A DNA stretch of 6,213 nt from Flavobacteriales bacterium UBA3431 (GTDB taxonomy: Bacteria > Bacteroidota > Bacteroidia > Flavobacteriales > Schleiferiaceae), in assembly GCA_002381225.1 (NCBI GenBank), contig DFSS01000011.1, forward strand, positions 3,200 to 9,412. The letters run 5' to 3'. Position numbers and translations under genes: made by a program. The notes beneath the pieces are model-generated. The model was not told the DNA's origin. It saw only the letters and a list, made by a program, of their open reading frames with translations, and ran no database searches. Positions 1-6,213 of the stretch are shown here, piece after piece; the stretch's first letter is position 1; each line of letters starts with the position of its first letter.

Positions 1-647
1 CCGCCGCGGTCGTGGTCGAAATCATTCAGGCCGAATCGGGATACAAGCCGGTTCCTCCCGCCTATCTATCCGCCCTCCAAGACCGCTGTCGCGCCGTAGG
101 CGCCCTGCTCATTGTCGATGAAATTCAAACAGGATTCGGTCGGTCGGGGCATCTCTTTGCGCACCAAGGGGTGGGAATCACTCCGGACATCCTATGCCTC
201 GGTAAAGCCCTAGGTGGTGGAATGCCCTTAGGGGCCTTTATTGCTTCAGGCGAAAAAATGCAGAGCCTCGCCCAAAATCCCATGCTCGGGCACCTCACCA
301 CCTTTGGGGGGCATCCGGTTAGTTGTGCGGCGGGATGGGCGGCCTTTCACGTGTTGCAACGGGAAGGGTGGATCGAGGAAGTGGCCGCGAAGGAATCCCT
401 CCTGCGCCGCGAACTCTCGCACCTCAGTGTAACGGGTAGCCTTTCAGGCCAAGGGCTGCTTCTCGCTCTTCCCCTTGGGGATTTTGACCGCGTGCTTTCC
501 GTCCAGCAAGCCCTCATTCAACAAGGCCTCCTCACGGATTGGTTTTTATTCGAGAATCAAGCCCTTCGCTTGGCACCGCCCTTGTCTATTTCTGAAGAAG
601 AACTTCAGCAAGCTTGCCGCGCCATTCGCCACGCCATACCTTCATAG
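1..647 (+). CDS. Class III PLP-dependent aminotransferase, C-terminal part (acetylornithine/ornithine aminotransferase-like)
   Basis: This is a partial gene that runs in from the left edge; the reading frame starts at base 3, giving 214 residues before the TAG stop. The true start lies outside the window, and the GTG at base 12 is an internal valine. It is a fold-type I, class III aminotransferase, a cytoplasmic enzyme that moves an amino group between an amine or amino acid and a 2-oxo acid using pyridoxal phosphate (PLP). Visible motifs, numbered in the fragment, are DEIQTGFGRSG with the Asp (about 39) that pairs with the PLP ring nitrogen; GKALGGGMPLGA with the Schiff-base Lys (about 68); TTFGGHPVSCAAG, with the Thr that contacts the cofactor phosphate; and LRLAPPL near the end, the usual substrate-carboxylate arginine region. 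About half of a typical 380-430 residue enzyme is present. Family membership is firm. Substrate (N-acetylornithine, ornithine or another omega-amine) cannot be decided from this part. It is followed after 2 bases by a small membrane protein gene. Confidence 0.95.
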   Translation, partial: AAVVVEIIQAESGYKPVPPAYLSALQDRCRAVGALLIVDEIQTGFGRSGHLFAHQGVGITPDILCLGKALGGGMPLGAFIASGEKMQSLAQNPMLGHLTTFGGHPVSCAAGWAAFHVLQREGWIEEVAAKESLLRRELSHLSVTGSLSGQGLLLALPLGDFDRVLSVQQALIQQGLLTDWFLFENQALRLAPPLSISEEELQQACRAIRHAIPS

Positions 648-649
648 CC

Positions 650-889
650 ATGAGTGCAGAACGTCCTTCCTCCAATAAGCAGAAACTGGTCAAAGGCTTG
701 ATCTTCTTGTCCATTGCTTTCCCCTTCCTCTTTGCGGGTCCCGCCTTTTACTATTGGATCGGTGCGCCGGCCTTGCGGGAAGGCGCCTGGGGCTGGACCG
801 CGTTCATTGTTGTCATGATGTTTTCAGCGGCCGCCTTTGCAGTGCGCGGCATTGCCATGATTTTGGACGGATTTTTCGACCACGAATAA
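650..889 (+). CDS. Small two-helix membrane protein, DUF6095-like
   Basis: A 79-residue protein of unknown function. The open frame extends upstream to an ATG at 614, but I choose the ATG at 650: it lies 2 bases after the aminotransferase stop, avoids a 36-base overlap, and begins a plausible N-terminus (MSAERPSSNKQK). The upstream in-frame residues look like read-through of the aminotransferase gene in another frame. After a polar, basic N-terminus there is one hydrophobic segment (about residues 16-36, with an FPFLFAGPAF core) and a second (about 47-66, WTAFIVVMMFSAAAFAV). A short tail, RGIAMILDGFFDHE, follows. Short N-terminus, KGL, an FAGP-type turn, two helices and a terminal amphipathic GI-MI-DGFF stretch together match my memory of the Bacteroidota family DUF6095, whose members are about 70-80 residues. 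Both termini probably face the same side of the inner membrane. It is likely cotranscribed with the aminotransferase. No catalytic residues are evident. Confidence 0.82.
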   Translation: MSAERPSSNKQKLVKGLIFLSIAFPFLFAGPAFYYWIGAPALREGAWGWTAFIVVMMFSAAAFAVRGIAMILDGFFDHE

Positions 890-941
890 GGGTAACGGGC
901 CCCCTGCTCGGCACCAACCCGCTTGCCCTATTGGATGCCAT

Positions 942-978
942 AAAAAAAGCCGCCCCTTCGGGCGGCTTTCTTCGTTTT
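942..978. terminator. Bidirectional intrinsic terminator between convergent operons
   Basis: A perfect inverted repeat, GCCGCCC (949-955), loop CTTC, GGGCGGC (960-966), is extended by AAA/TTT at 946-948 and 967-969 to a 10-base-pair stem. Read on the minus strand, the GC stem runs into seven consecutive T (complement of 942-948), an excellent terminator for the rpoB-rpoC-DUF3467 transcript. Read on the plus strand, the stem is followed by a more interrupted T-rich tail (TTTCTTCGTTTT, 967-978), suitable for the aminotransferase/DUF6095 unit. The stem begins only 7 bases past the DUF3467 stop codon and 56 bases past the DUF6095 stop. The rest of the 890-976 gap shows no other recognisable signal. 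Confidence 0.9.
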
Positions 979-1285
979 ATGCTTGTCCCGTTGGACCCCC
1001 AAACTGAATGGGGACATGCGGTTGCTCTGTTTCCGTGATGGCTCCATGGCTCGCTTCAAAGCGCTGCACATTTTCTTCCATCGCGCGAATCAAGCGCTTG
1101 GCATGTTGGGGAGTCAGAATGACCCGTGCCTTCACGCGCGCCTTGGGAAGTCCGGGCATCATTTGAATGAAGTCCAGAACAAACTCTGAGGGCGAGTGAT
1201 TGATGACCGCCAAATTGCTGTAGATACCCTCCGCCATTTCAGGCGAAAGCTCAATCTGCAATTGGTTTTCGGGCTCTGTGCTCAT
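977..1285 (-). CDS. DUF3467 family protein, last cistron of the rpoBC operon
   Basis: A complete 102-residue protein of unknown function with an ATG start and TAA stop. It matches the pattern I recall for DUF3467 in Bacteroidota: an N-terminal QIELSPEMAEGIYSNLAVINHS (about residues 10-31, given here with key conserved E-L-S-P and Y-S-N), then SEFVLDFIQMMPG (33-45), KARVKARVILTPQHAKRL (48-65), and a helix through about 80 (AMEENVQRFEASHG). The tail contains VPIQFGG. The alternating hydrophobic pattern suggests a small, mostly beta domain followed by one amphipathic helix. There is no signal peptide or membrane segment, so it should be cytoplasmic. The gene begins 6 bases after the rpoC stop and ends 7 bases before the terminator stem, so it is almost certainly cotranscribed with rpoBC and probably translationally coupled. 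No clear Shine-Dalgarno sequence precedes the ATG. Location suggests a role tied to RNA polymerase or growth rate, but nothing in the residues proves this. Confidence 0.95.
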   Translation of the reverse strand: MSTEPENQLQIELSPEMAEGIYSNLAVINHSPSEFVLDFIQMMPGLPKARVKARVILTPQHAKRLIRAMEENVQRFEASHGAITETEQPHVPIQFGGPTGQA

Positions 1286-1291
1286 ATCCGA

Positions 1292-4200
1292 TTATTCCGC
1301 TGATTCAACATCCACGGCGTGGCTCGACATCATTTGCTCGTATTCGTCCTTGCTGCCTACTACAGACGTGTAGTAGCGCTTGAGGCCTGTTCCGGCGGGG
1401 ATGCGGTGACCCACGATGACGTTTTCCTTCAAACCATCCAAGGTGTCGACCTTCGCAGCGATGGCTGCTTCGTTCAATACTTTGGTGGTCTCCTGGAACG
1501 ACGCCGCAGATACCCATGACTTCGTTTGCAATGATGCACGCGTGATACCCTGCAAGATGAGCTTGGCCGTCGCAGACTGTGCGTCACGCGCTTGAACCAA
1601 GGCCTTGTCGGCACGCTTCAACAGAGAATTCTCATCGCGCAAGCGGCGAGAAGAAATCATCATACCTGGCTTCAGTGTTTCGCTGTCGCCGGCATCTTCC
1701 ACCACCTTCTTATCGAAGATGCGGTCGTTTTCGTTGATGAAGTCAATGGTGTGCTCCAAGTGGCCTTCCAAGAAGGACGTGTCGCCCCCATCCACAATCT
1801 CCACTTTGCGCATCATCTGACGAACAATCACCTCAAAGTGCTTGTCGTTGATCTTCACGCCCTGAAGACGGTAAACTTCTTGAATTTCATTCACGAGGTA
1901 CTCCTGAACCGCCGTCGGACCTTGAATGGCCAAAATATCGGCAGGGGTAATCGCTCCATCGCTCAAGGGGGATCCAGCCCGAACAAAATCGTTTTCTTGT
2001 ACCAAGATTTGCTTGGACAAGTTGATCAAGTACTTGCGCTGCTCACCGGTACGGCTTTCGATCATGATTTCACGGTTACCGCGCTTGATCTTACCGTAGG
2101 ACACGGTGCCATCAATCTCGGCCACGACAGCTGGGTTCGATGGGTTACGTGCTTCAAACAATTCTGTCACACGGGGAAGACCACCGGTGATGTCACCAGA
2201 CTTCGCTCCCTTACGTGGGATCTTAACCAACACCTTACCAGACTTGATGTCCTCGCCTTCGTCTACCATCAGGTGTGCGCCGACAGGCAGGGTGTAATGC
2301 TTGATTTCGTTGCCTTTCTTGTCCACAACTTGAAGCATGGGAACCAGCTTCTTGTTGCGGCTTTCAGAGATGACTTTGTCTTGGAAACCAGTTTGCTCGT
2401 CGATTTCGACCTTGTACGTCACACCTTGAACGATGTCCATGTACGCAATCTTACCTGTATGCTCGGAGATGATGACCGCATTATAGGGGTCCCACGTACA
2501 AATCACGTCGCCTTTCTTCACTTTGGATCCACCCTTCACAAGGAGGGTTGAACCGTAAGGAATATTGGCAGTCATGACTGCAATGCCGGTCTTGGCATCA
2601 ACCACGCGCATTTCGCCCGTACGTCCGATGACAATTTCCGCTTTCTCACCGTCCGCTCCTTCGCTGGCGACCGTACGAACCTCCTCGTATTCGAGGATGC
2701 CATCGAATTTGGCCATCAAGCTGCTGATTTCCGAAACGTTACCGGCCGTACCACCCACGTGGAAGGTACGAAGCGTCAACTGTGTTCCCGGCTCACCAAT
2801 GGATTGGGCGGCGAGAACACCTACAGCTTCACCCGTTTGCACGCCTTTGGCTGTGGCCAAATTGCGGCCGTAGCATTTCGCACAGATACCGCGCTTGCTT
2901 TCACAAGTCAAGGGTGAACGAACTTCTACCGTTTCAATGGGGCTCTCTTCAATCTTGTCCGCAATGATGTCAGAGATCATCTCACCCGTACGTACATACA
3001 CTTCACCGGTCAAAGGATTGATTACGTTGGCCAAGGATACTCGGCCTGCAATGCGCTCCTTCAATGTTTCAACGACTTCTTCGTTCTTGCGCAAAGCCTG
3101 GATTTCCAGACCGCGAAGCGTTCCACAGTCGTCTTCATTCACGATCACGTCTTGAGCGACGTCGTGGAGACGACGGGTCAAGTAACCCGCGTCAGCCGTC
3201 TTCAAGGCCGTATCCGCCAGACCCTTACGGGCACCGTGCGTAGAAATGAAGTACTCCAAGATGGAGAGTCCCTCTTTAAAGTTTGAGATAATTGGGTTTT
3301 CAATGATCTCACCACCCGATGAACCGGACTTCTGAGGCTTGGCCATCAAACCACGCATACCGGAGAGCTGACGAATCTGCTCTTTCGATCCACGGGCTCC
3401 TGAATCCAACATCATGTAGATGGGGTTGAATCCTTGGCGGTCATTGATCAATTGGTTCATCGCAGCTTGAGTCAAACGCGCGTTCGCGTTGGTCCAAACG
3501 TCAATGACCTGGTTGTATCGTTCGTTGTTCGTGATCAGACCCATGTTGTAGTTCATCAAAATGCTCTCCACTTCTGTGTTGGCATCTGTAATGAGGCTGG
3601 TCTTGATCTCAGGAACCTGAATGTCACCCAAAGAGAAGGACAATCCACCGCGGAAGGCGTTGGAGTAACCCAAATCTTTCATGTCATCCAAGAACTTCGC
3701 AGTACGGGGTACGTCCGTGCGGGTCAAGATGCGCGCAATGATTTCACGCAATGCCTTCTTCGTCAACAATTCATTGATGAAGCCGACCTCCTTGGGAACC
3801 ACTTGGTTGAAAAGGACGCGGCCGACGCTGGTTTCAATCACTTTGTAAACCAATTCTCCATTGTCGCCGTCCACGAGGGTACGCACTTTCACAATGGCGT
3901 TGAGGTCTACGCGCTTTTCATTGTATGCAATGTTCACTTCCTCCGCGGAGTAGAAGGTCATGCCTTCGCCCTTGACGGGATCTCCGGGTAGGTTGCGCTT
4001 GGCCTTGGTCATGTAGTACAGACCCAAGACCATGTCTTGTGAAGGGACCGTGATAGGTGATCCGTTGGCCGGATTCAAGATATTGTGCGAGGCCAACATC
4101 AAGATTTGGGCTTCCAAGATTGCGGCAGGGCCCAAGGGCAAGTGCACAGCCATTTGGTCACCGTCAAAATCCGCGTTGAAGGCCGTACAGGTCAAGGGGT

Positions 4201-5596
4201 GCAGCTGAATAGCCTTACCCTCGATCATCTTGGGCTGGAAGGACTGGATACCCAGGCGGTGAAGCGTCGGAGCACGGTTCAGAAGAACGGGGTGGCCCTT
4301 CATCACGTTTTCCAAGATATCCCACACAACCGCTTCGCGCTTGTCGATGATTTTCTTCGCAGACTTCACCGTTTTCACGATTCCGCGCTCAATCAACTTG
4401 CGAACGATAAACGGCTTGTAGAGCTCAGCAGCCATGTCCTTGGGAAGACCACACTCGTGGAGCTTCAAGTCAGGTCCGATAACGATGACCGAACGTGCCG
4501 AATAGTCCACACGCTTACCCAAGAGGTTTTGGCGGAAACGACCCTGCTTGCCCTTCAAGCTATCGCTCAAGGACTTCAAGGGACGGTTGCTTTCCGTCTT
4601 GACCGCACTGGCTTTGCGGGTATTGTCAAACAAGCTGTCGACCGACTCTTGAAGCATGCGCTTTTCGTTGCGCAAAATCACTTCAGGTGCCTTGATCTCC
4701 AACAAACGCTTCAAACGGTTGTTGCGGATGATCACACGGCGGTAGAGATCGTTCAAATCCGAGGTCGCGAAACGTCCACCATCCAAGGGCACTAAGGGGC
4801 GCAATTCGGGCGGGATAACGGGGACCACCTTGATGATCATCCACTCGGGCTTGTTCTCCAAGCGCACATTGGCGTCGCGCATGGCTTCCACCACTTGTAG
4901 ACGCTTCAATGCCTCTTGCTTACGTTGTTGAGAGGTCTCACGGTTCGCGCGGTCGCGCAAATCGTATGACATGGCATCCAAGTCCAAACGCTGAAGCAAC
5001 ATCAACATAGCCTCCGCGCCCATTTTGGCGATGAACTTGTTGGGATCGTTGTCATCCAGGTATTGGTTCTCCATGGGCAAGCGGTCTTGGGCGTCGAGGT
5101 ACTCCTCTTCGGTCAAGAACTGCATGTGCTCAAAAGGATTGCCTTCATTATCGACCGCCTCACCCGTCTGAATGACGATATAGCGCTCGTAATAAATGAT
5201 CATGTCCAATTTCTTGGTGGGAATACCCAAAAGGTATCCCAACTTGTTGGGCAAGGAACGGAAGTACCAGATGTGCGCTACAGGCACCACCAAGTTGATG
5301 TGGCCAATGCGCTCACGGCGTACTTTCTTCTCCGTCACTTCCACACCACAACGGTCACACACGATGCCCTTGTAGCGGATGCGCTTGTATTTACCGCAAG
5401 CACATTCGAAATCCTTCACAGGACCGAAAATGCGCTCACAGAACAAGCCGTCGCGCTCGGGTTTGTGGGTGCGATAGTTGATCGTTTCGGGCTTCAGCAC
5501 TTCACCGCTGGAGCGCTCCAAAAGGAATTCAGGAGAAGCCAATCCAATGGTGATGGAGTTGAAGCTGCCTGAGGTTTGCTGTTCGATTTTTCGCAT
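1292..5596 (-). CDS. rpoC: DNA-directed RNA polymerase subunit beta'
   Basis: Complete, 1434 residues, ATG to TAA, the normal size for Bacteroidota. With RpoB it forms the RNA polymerase active centre and most of the DNA clamp. Landmarks in order: N-terminal zinc ribbon with Cys65, Cys67, Cys80 and Cys83; clamp helices from about 271 to 310; switch-2 region about 346-386 (GKQGRFRQNLLGKRVDYSAR); catalytic NADFDGDQM with Mg-binding Asp476, Asp478 and Asp480; bridge helix about 779-814; second zinc site Cys824, Cys898, Cys905 and Cys908; trigger helix about 931-949 with His946. The trigger loop is interrupted by an SI3-type insertion of about 180 residues (about 953-1134), after which DITGGLPRVTELFEARNP resumes it. 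The C-terminal region about 1345-1403, which contacts omega, is intact. All catalytic and zinc residues are present, with no frameshift. The start agrees with the family N-terminus and lies 32 bases after rpoB. No promoter is evident in that spacer, so it is probably expressed from upstream of rpoB. Confidence 0.99.
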   Translation of the reverse strand: MRKIEQQTSGSFNSITIGLASPEFLLERSSGEVLKPETINYRTHKPERDGLFCERIFGPVKDFECACGKYKRIRYKGIVCDRCGVEVTEKKVRRERIGHINLVVPVAHIWYFRSLPNKLGYLLGIPTKKLDMIIYYERYIVIQTGEAVDNEGNPFEHMQFLTEEEYLDAQDRLPMENQYLDDNDPNKFIAKMGAEAMLMLLQRLDLDAMSYDLRDRANRETSQQRKQEALKRLQVVEAMRDANVRLENKPEWMIIKVVPVIPPELRPLVPLDGGRFATSDLNDLYRRVIIRNNRLKRLLEIKAPEVILRNEKRMLQESVDSLFDNTRKASAVKTESNRPLKSLSDSLKGKQGRFRQNLLGKRVDYSARSVIVIGPDLKLHECGLPKDMAAELYKPFIVRKLIERGIVKTVKSAKKIIDKREAVVWDILENVMKGHPVLLNRAPTLHRLGIQSFQPKMIEGKAIQLHPLTCTAFNADFDGDQMAVHLPLGPAAILEAQILMLASHNILNPANGSPITVPSQDMVLGLYYMTKAKRNLPGDPVKGEGMTFYSAEEVNIAYNEKRVDLNAIVKVRTLVDGDNGELVYKVIETSVGRVLFNQVVPKEVGFINELLTKKALREIIARILTRTDVPRTAKFLDDMKDLGYSNAFRGGLSFSLGDIQVPEIKTSLITDANTEVESILMNYNMGLITNNERYNQVIDVWTNANARLTQAAMNQLINDRQGFNPIYMMLDSGARGSKEQIRQLSGMRGLMAKPQKSGSSGGEIIENPIISNFKEGLSILEYFISTHGARKGLADTALKTADAGYLTRRLHDVAQDVIVNEDDCGTLRGLEIQALRKNEEVVETLKERIAGRVSLANVINPLTGEVYVRTGEMISDIIADKIEESPIETVEVRSPLTCESKRGICAKCYGRNLATAKGVQTGEAVGVLAAQSIGEPGTQLTLRTFHVGGTAGNVSEISSLMAKFDGILEYEEVRTVASEGADGEKAEIVIGRTGEMRVVDAKTGIAVMTANIPYGSTLLVKGGSKVKKGDVICTWDPYNAVIISEHTGKIAYMDIVQGVTYKVEIDEQTGFQDKVISESRNKKLVPMLQVVDKKGNEIKHYTLPVGAHLMVDEGEDIKSGKVLVKIPRKGAKSGDITGGLPRVTELFEARNPSNPAVVAEIDGTVSYGKIKRGNREIMIESRTGEQRKYLINLSKQILVQENDFVRAGSPLSDGAITPADILAIQGPTAVQEYLVNEIQEVYRLQGVKINDKHFEVIVRQMMRKVEIVDGGDTSFLEGHLEHTIDFINENDRIFDKKVVEDAGDSETLKPGMMISSRRLRDENSLLKRADKALVQARDAQSATAKLILQGITRASLQTKSWVSAASFQETTKVLNEAAIAAKVDTLDGLKENVIVGHRIPAGTGLKRYYTSVVGSKDEYEQMMSSHAVDVESAE

Positions 5597-5628
5597 GGTA
5601 TTCTAAATGAGGTTCCCGAAGGGTCGGA
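5597..5628 (-). other. rpoB-rpoC spacer / rpoC translation initiation region
   Basis: This 32-base gap lies between the rpoB stop and the rpoC ATG. On the minus strand it reads from a short CCCTTCGGG element, which could form only a 2-3 base-pair hairpin, into an A/T-rich stretch (CATTTAGAATACC) just before the ATG. There is no GGAGG-like Shine-Dalgarno sequence at the usual distance; A/T-rich leaders without one are typical of Bacteroidota. The hairpin is too weak to call a terminator, so rpoB and rpoC should share one transcript. Confidence 0.6.
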
Positions 5629-6213
5629 TTAGTCTAAGGATACTTTCAAGCCAAGGCCTTGCAACTCATGGAGCAAGACATTGAAGGATTCAGGAATACC
5701 TGGTTCAGGCATCCGGTCGCCCTTCACAATGGCTTCGTAGGTCTTCGCACGTCCAACGACGTCATCCGACTTCACCGTCAAGATTTCACGCAGGATGTTG
5801 GAGGCGCCAAACGCTTCCAAAGCCCAAACTTCCATCTCACCAAAACGCTGTCCACCAAACTGTGCCTTACCACCCAGCGGCTGCTGTGTGATCAGAGAGT
5901 ACGGTCCAATAGAACGTGCGTGCATCTTATCGTCCACCATGTGGCCGAGTTTTAACATATAGATGACCCCTACCGTCGCCTTTTGGTCAAACGCCTCGCC
6001 GGAACCGCCATCATACAATTGCGTGTGTCCGAACATGGGGATGCCTGCGGCTTCCGTGTGCTGGGTGATTTCATCCAAGGTTGCTCCGTCGAAAATCGGC
6101 GTTGAGAATTTCTGACCCGTCTTCAGACCAGCCCAACCCAACACGGTCTCATAGATCTGACCGATGTTCATACGAGAAGGTACACCAAGCGGGTTCAAGA
6201 CGATATCCACGGG
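5629..6213 (-). CDS. rpoB: DNA-directed RNA polymerase subunit beta, C-terminal part
   Basis: A partial gene entering from the right edge; 194 residues plus the TAA stop are visible, beginning PVDIVLNPLGVPSRMNIGQ. The codon at 6210-6208 is GTG, an internal valine and not a start. This is the highly conserved C-terminal end of the beta subunit, which packs against beta' to form the active centre and the base of the clamp. Recognisable stretches, numbered in the fragment, are GVPSRMNIGQ (10-19), with an arginine (14) that I believe equals the E. coli Arg1106 contacting the incoming NTP; GVIYMLKL (82-89) then DDKMHARS (94-101); TQQPLGGKAQFGGQRFGEME (109-128); LTVKSDDVVGR (145-155); and the terminal PESFNVLLHELQGLGLKVSLD. 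The rifampicin-binding region and active-site lysines lie outside the window. It is followed by rpoC after 32 bases in the standard order. The extreme C-terminus is slightly shorter than in E. coli, ending in SLD. Confidence 0.99.
   Translation of the reverse strand, partial: PVDIVLNPLGVPSRMNIGQIYETVLGWAGLKTGQKFSTPIFDGATLDEITQHTEAAGIPMFGHTQLYDGGSGEAFDQKATVGVIYMLKLGHMVDDKMHARSIGPYSLITQQPLGGKAQFGGQRFGEMEVWALEAFGASNILREILTVKSDDVVGRAKTYEAIVKGDRMPEPGIPESFNVLLHELQGLGLKVSLD

Noticed and set aside
614..649. An upstream in-frame ATG at 614 that would extend the DUF6095-like protein by 12 residues.
   Set aside because: It overlaps the aminotransferase end, adds residues not expected in the family, and the ATG at 650 gives normal spacing and length.
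754..1038. A 94-codon plus-strand open frame overlapping the DUF6095 gene, the terminator and DUF3467.
   Set aside because: It runs through the strong terminator hairpin and overlaps two genes with clear family resemblance; its composition looks like an out-of-frame translation.
1592..2551. A 319-codon plus-strand open frame antisense to the 3' part of rpoC.
   Set aside because: Its codons are exactly register-aligned with rpoC codons (offset from 1292 divisible by three). In that register an antisense stop appears only where rpoC uses TTA, CTA or TCA, which this gene rarely does; the frame ends at such a TCA codon. The translation has no recognisable motif.
3434..3991. A 185-codon plus-strand open frame within rpoC.
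   Set aside because: It is in the same codon-aligned antisense register as the other long plus-strand frames over rpoC, so it is explained by codon bias in a highly conserved gene, with no independent coding evidence.
4085..4795. A 236-codon plus-strand open frame opposite the catalytic-centre region of rpoC.
   Set aside because: Again exactly aligned with rpoC codons; it crosses the most conserved part of RpoC, and the antisense product shows no family resemblance.
5063..5572. A 169-codon plus-strand open frame opposite the RpoC N-terminus.
   Set aside because: Same aligned register and explanation; no leader, motif or neighbour supports a gene.
5607..5625. The CCCTTCGGG element in the rpoB-rpoC spacer as a possible attenuator or terminator.
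   Set aside because: Only 2-3 base pairs can form and no T tract follows; it is too weak to stop transcription.
1..6213. Search for mobile elements, CRISPR-like direct repeats, tRNA/rRNA genes, riboswitches or defence genes.
   Set aside because: Nearly the whole window is occupied by confidently identified genes, and the only gap of note is 87 bases and holds the terminator; I saw no repeat arrays, structured RNA or transposase-like sequence.

Overview
The window is a housekeeping locus from a member of the Bacteroidota, most likely Flavobacteriia or a close relative. That placement rests on four things. RpoC is 1434 residues long and has Bacteroidota-type signature stretches, including trigger helix TLRTFHVGG and N-terminal VEVTEKKVRRERIGHINLVV. 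A DUF3467 gene follows rpoC directly. A DUF6095-type small membrane protein lies next door. No start codon has a convincing Shine-Dalgarno sequence, as is usual in this phylum. Base composition looks moderate (roughly half G+C by eye), and nothing suggests recent transfer.

Layout. On the plus strand, the left edge carries the C-terminal half of a class III PLP-dependent aminotransferase (1-647). After a 2-base gap comes a 79-residue protein with two membrane segments (650-889). On the minus strand, reading from the right edge leftwards, are the C-terminal 194 codons of rpoB (6213-5629), a 32-base spacer, complete rpoC (5596-1292), a 6-base spacer, and a 102-residue DUF3467 protein (1285-977). 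The two groups converge on an 87-base gap (890-976). This gap holds one strong GC-rich hairpin flanked by A and T tracts, which can terminate transcription from both sides.

Function. rpoB and rpoC encode the beta and beta' subunits that form the catalytic core of RNA polymerase. The DUF3467 gene sits between rpoC and the terminator, so it is very probably the last cistron of the rpoBC transcript and is made alongside the polymerase; its role is unknown. The aminotransferase and membrane protein form a separate unit pointing the other way, with no visible functional link to transcription.

I found no mobile element, CRISPR array, RNA gene, riboswitch or evident new multi-gene system. The points most worth a second look are the DUF3467 cistron, a few lineage-specific residues in RpoC, and the shared terminator. 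Several long plus-strand open frames across rpoC are explained by codon choice in rpoC and are rejected as genes.
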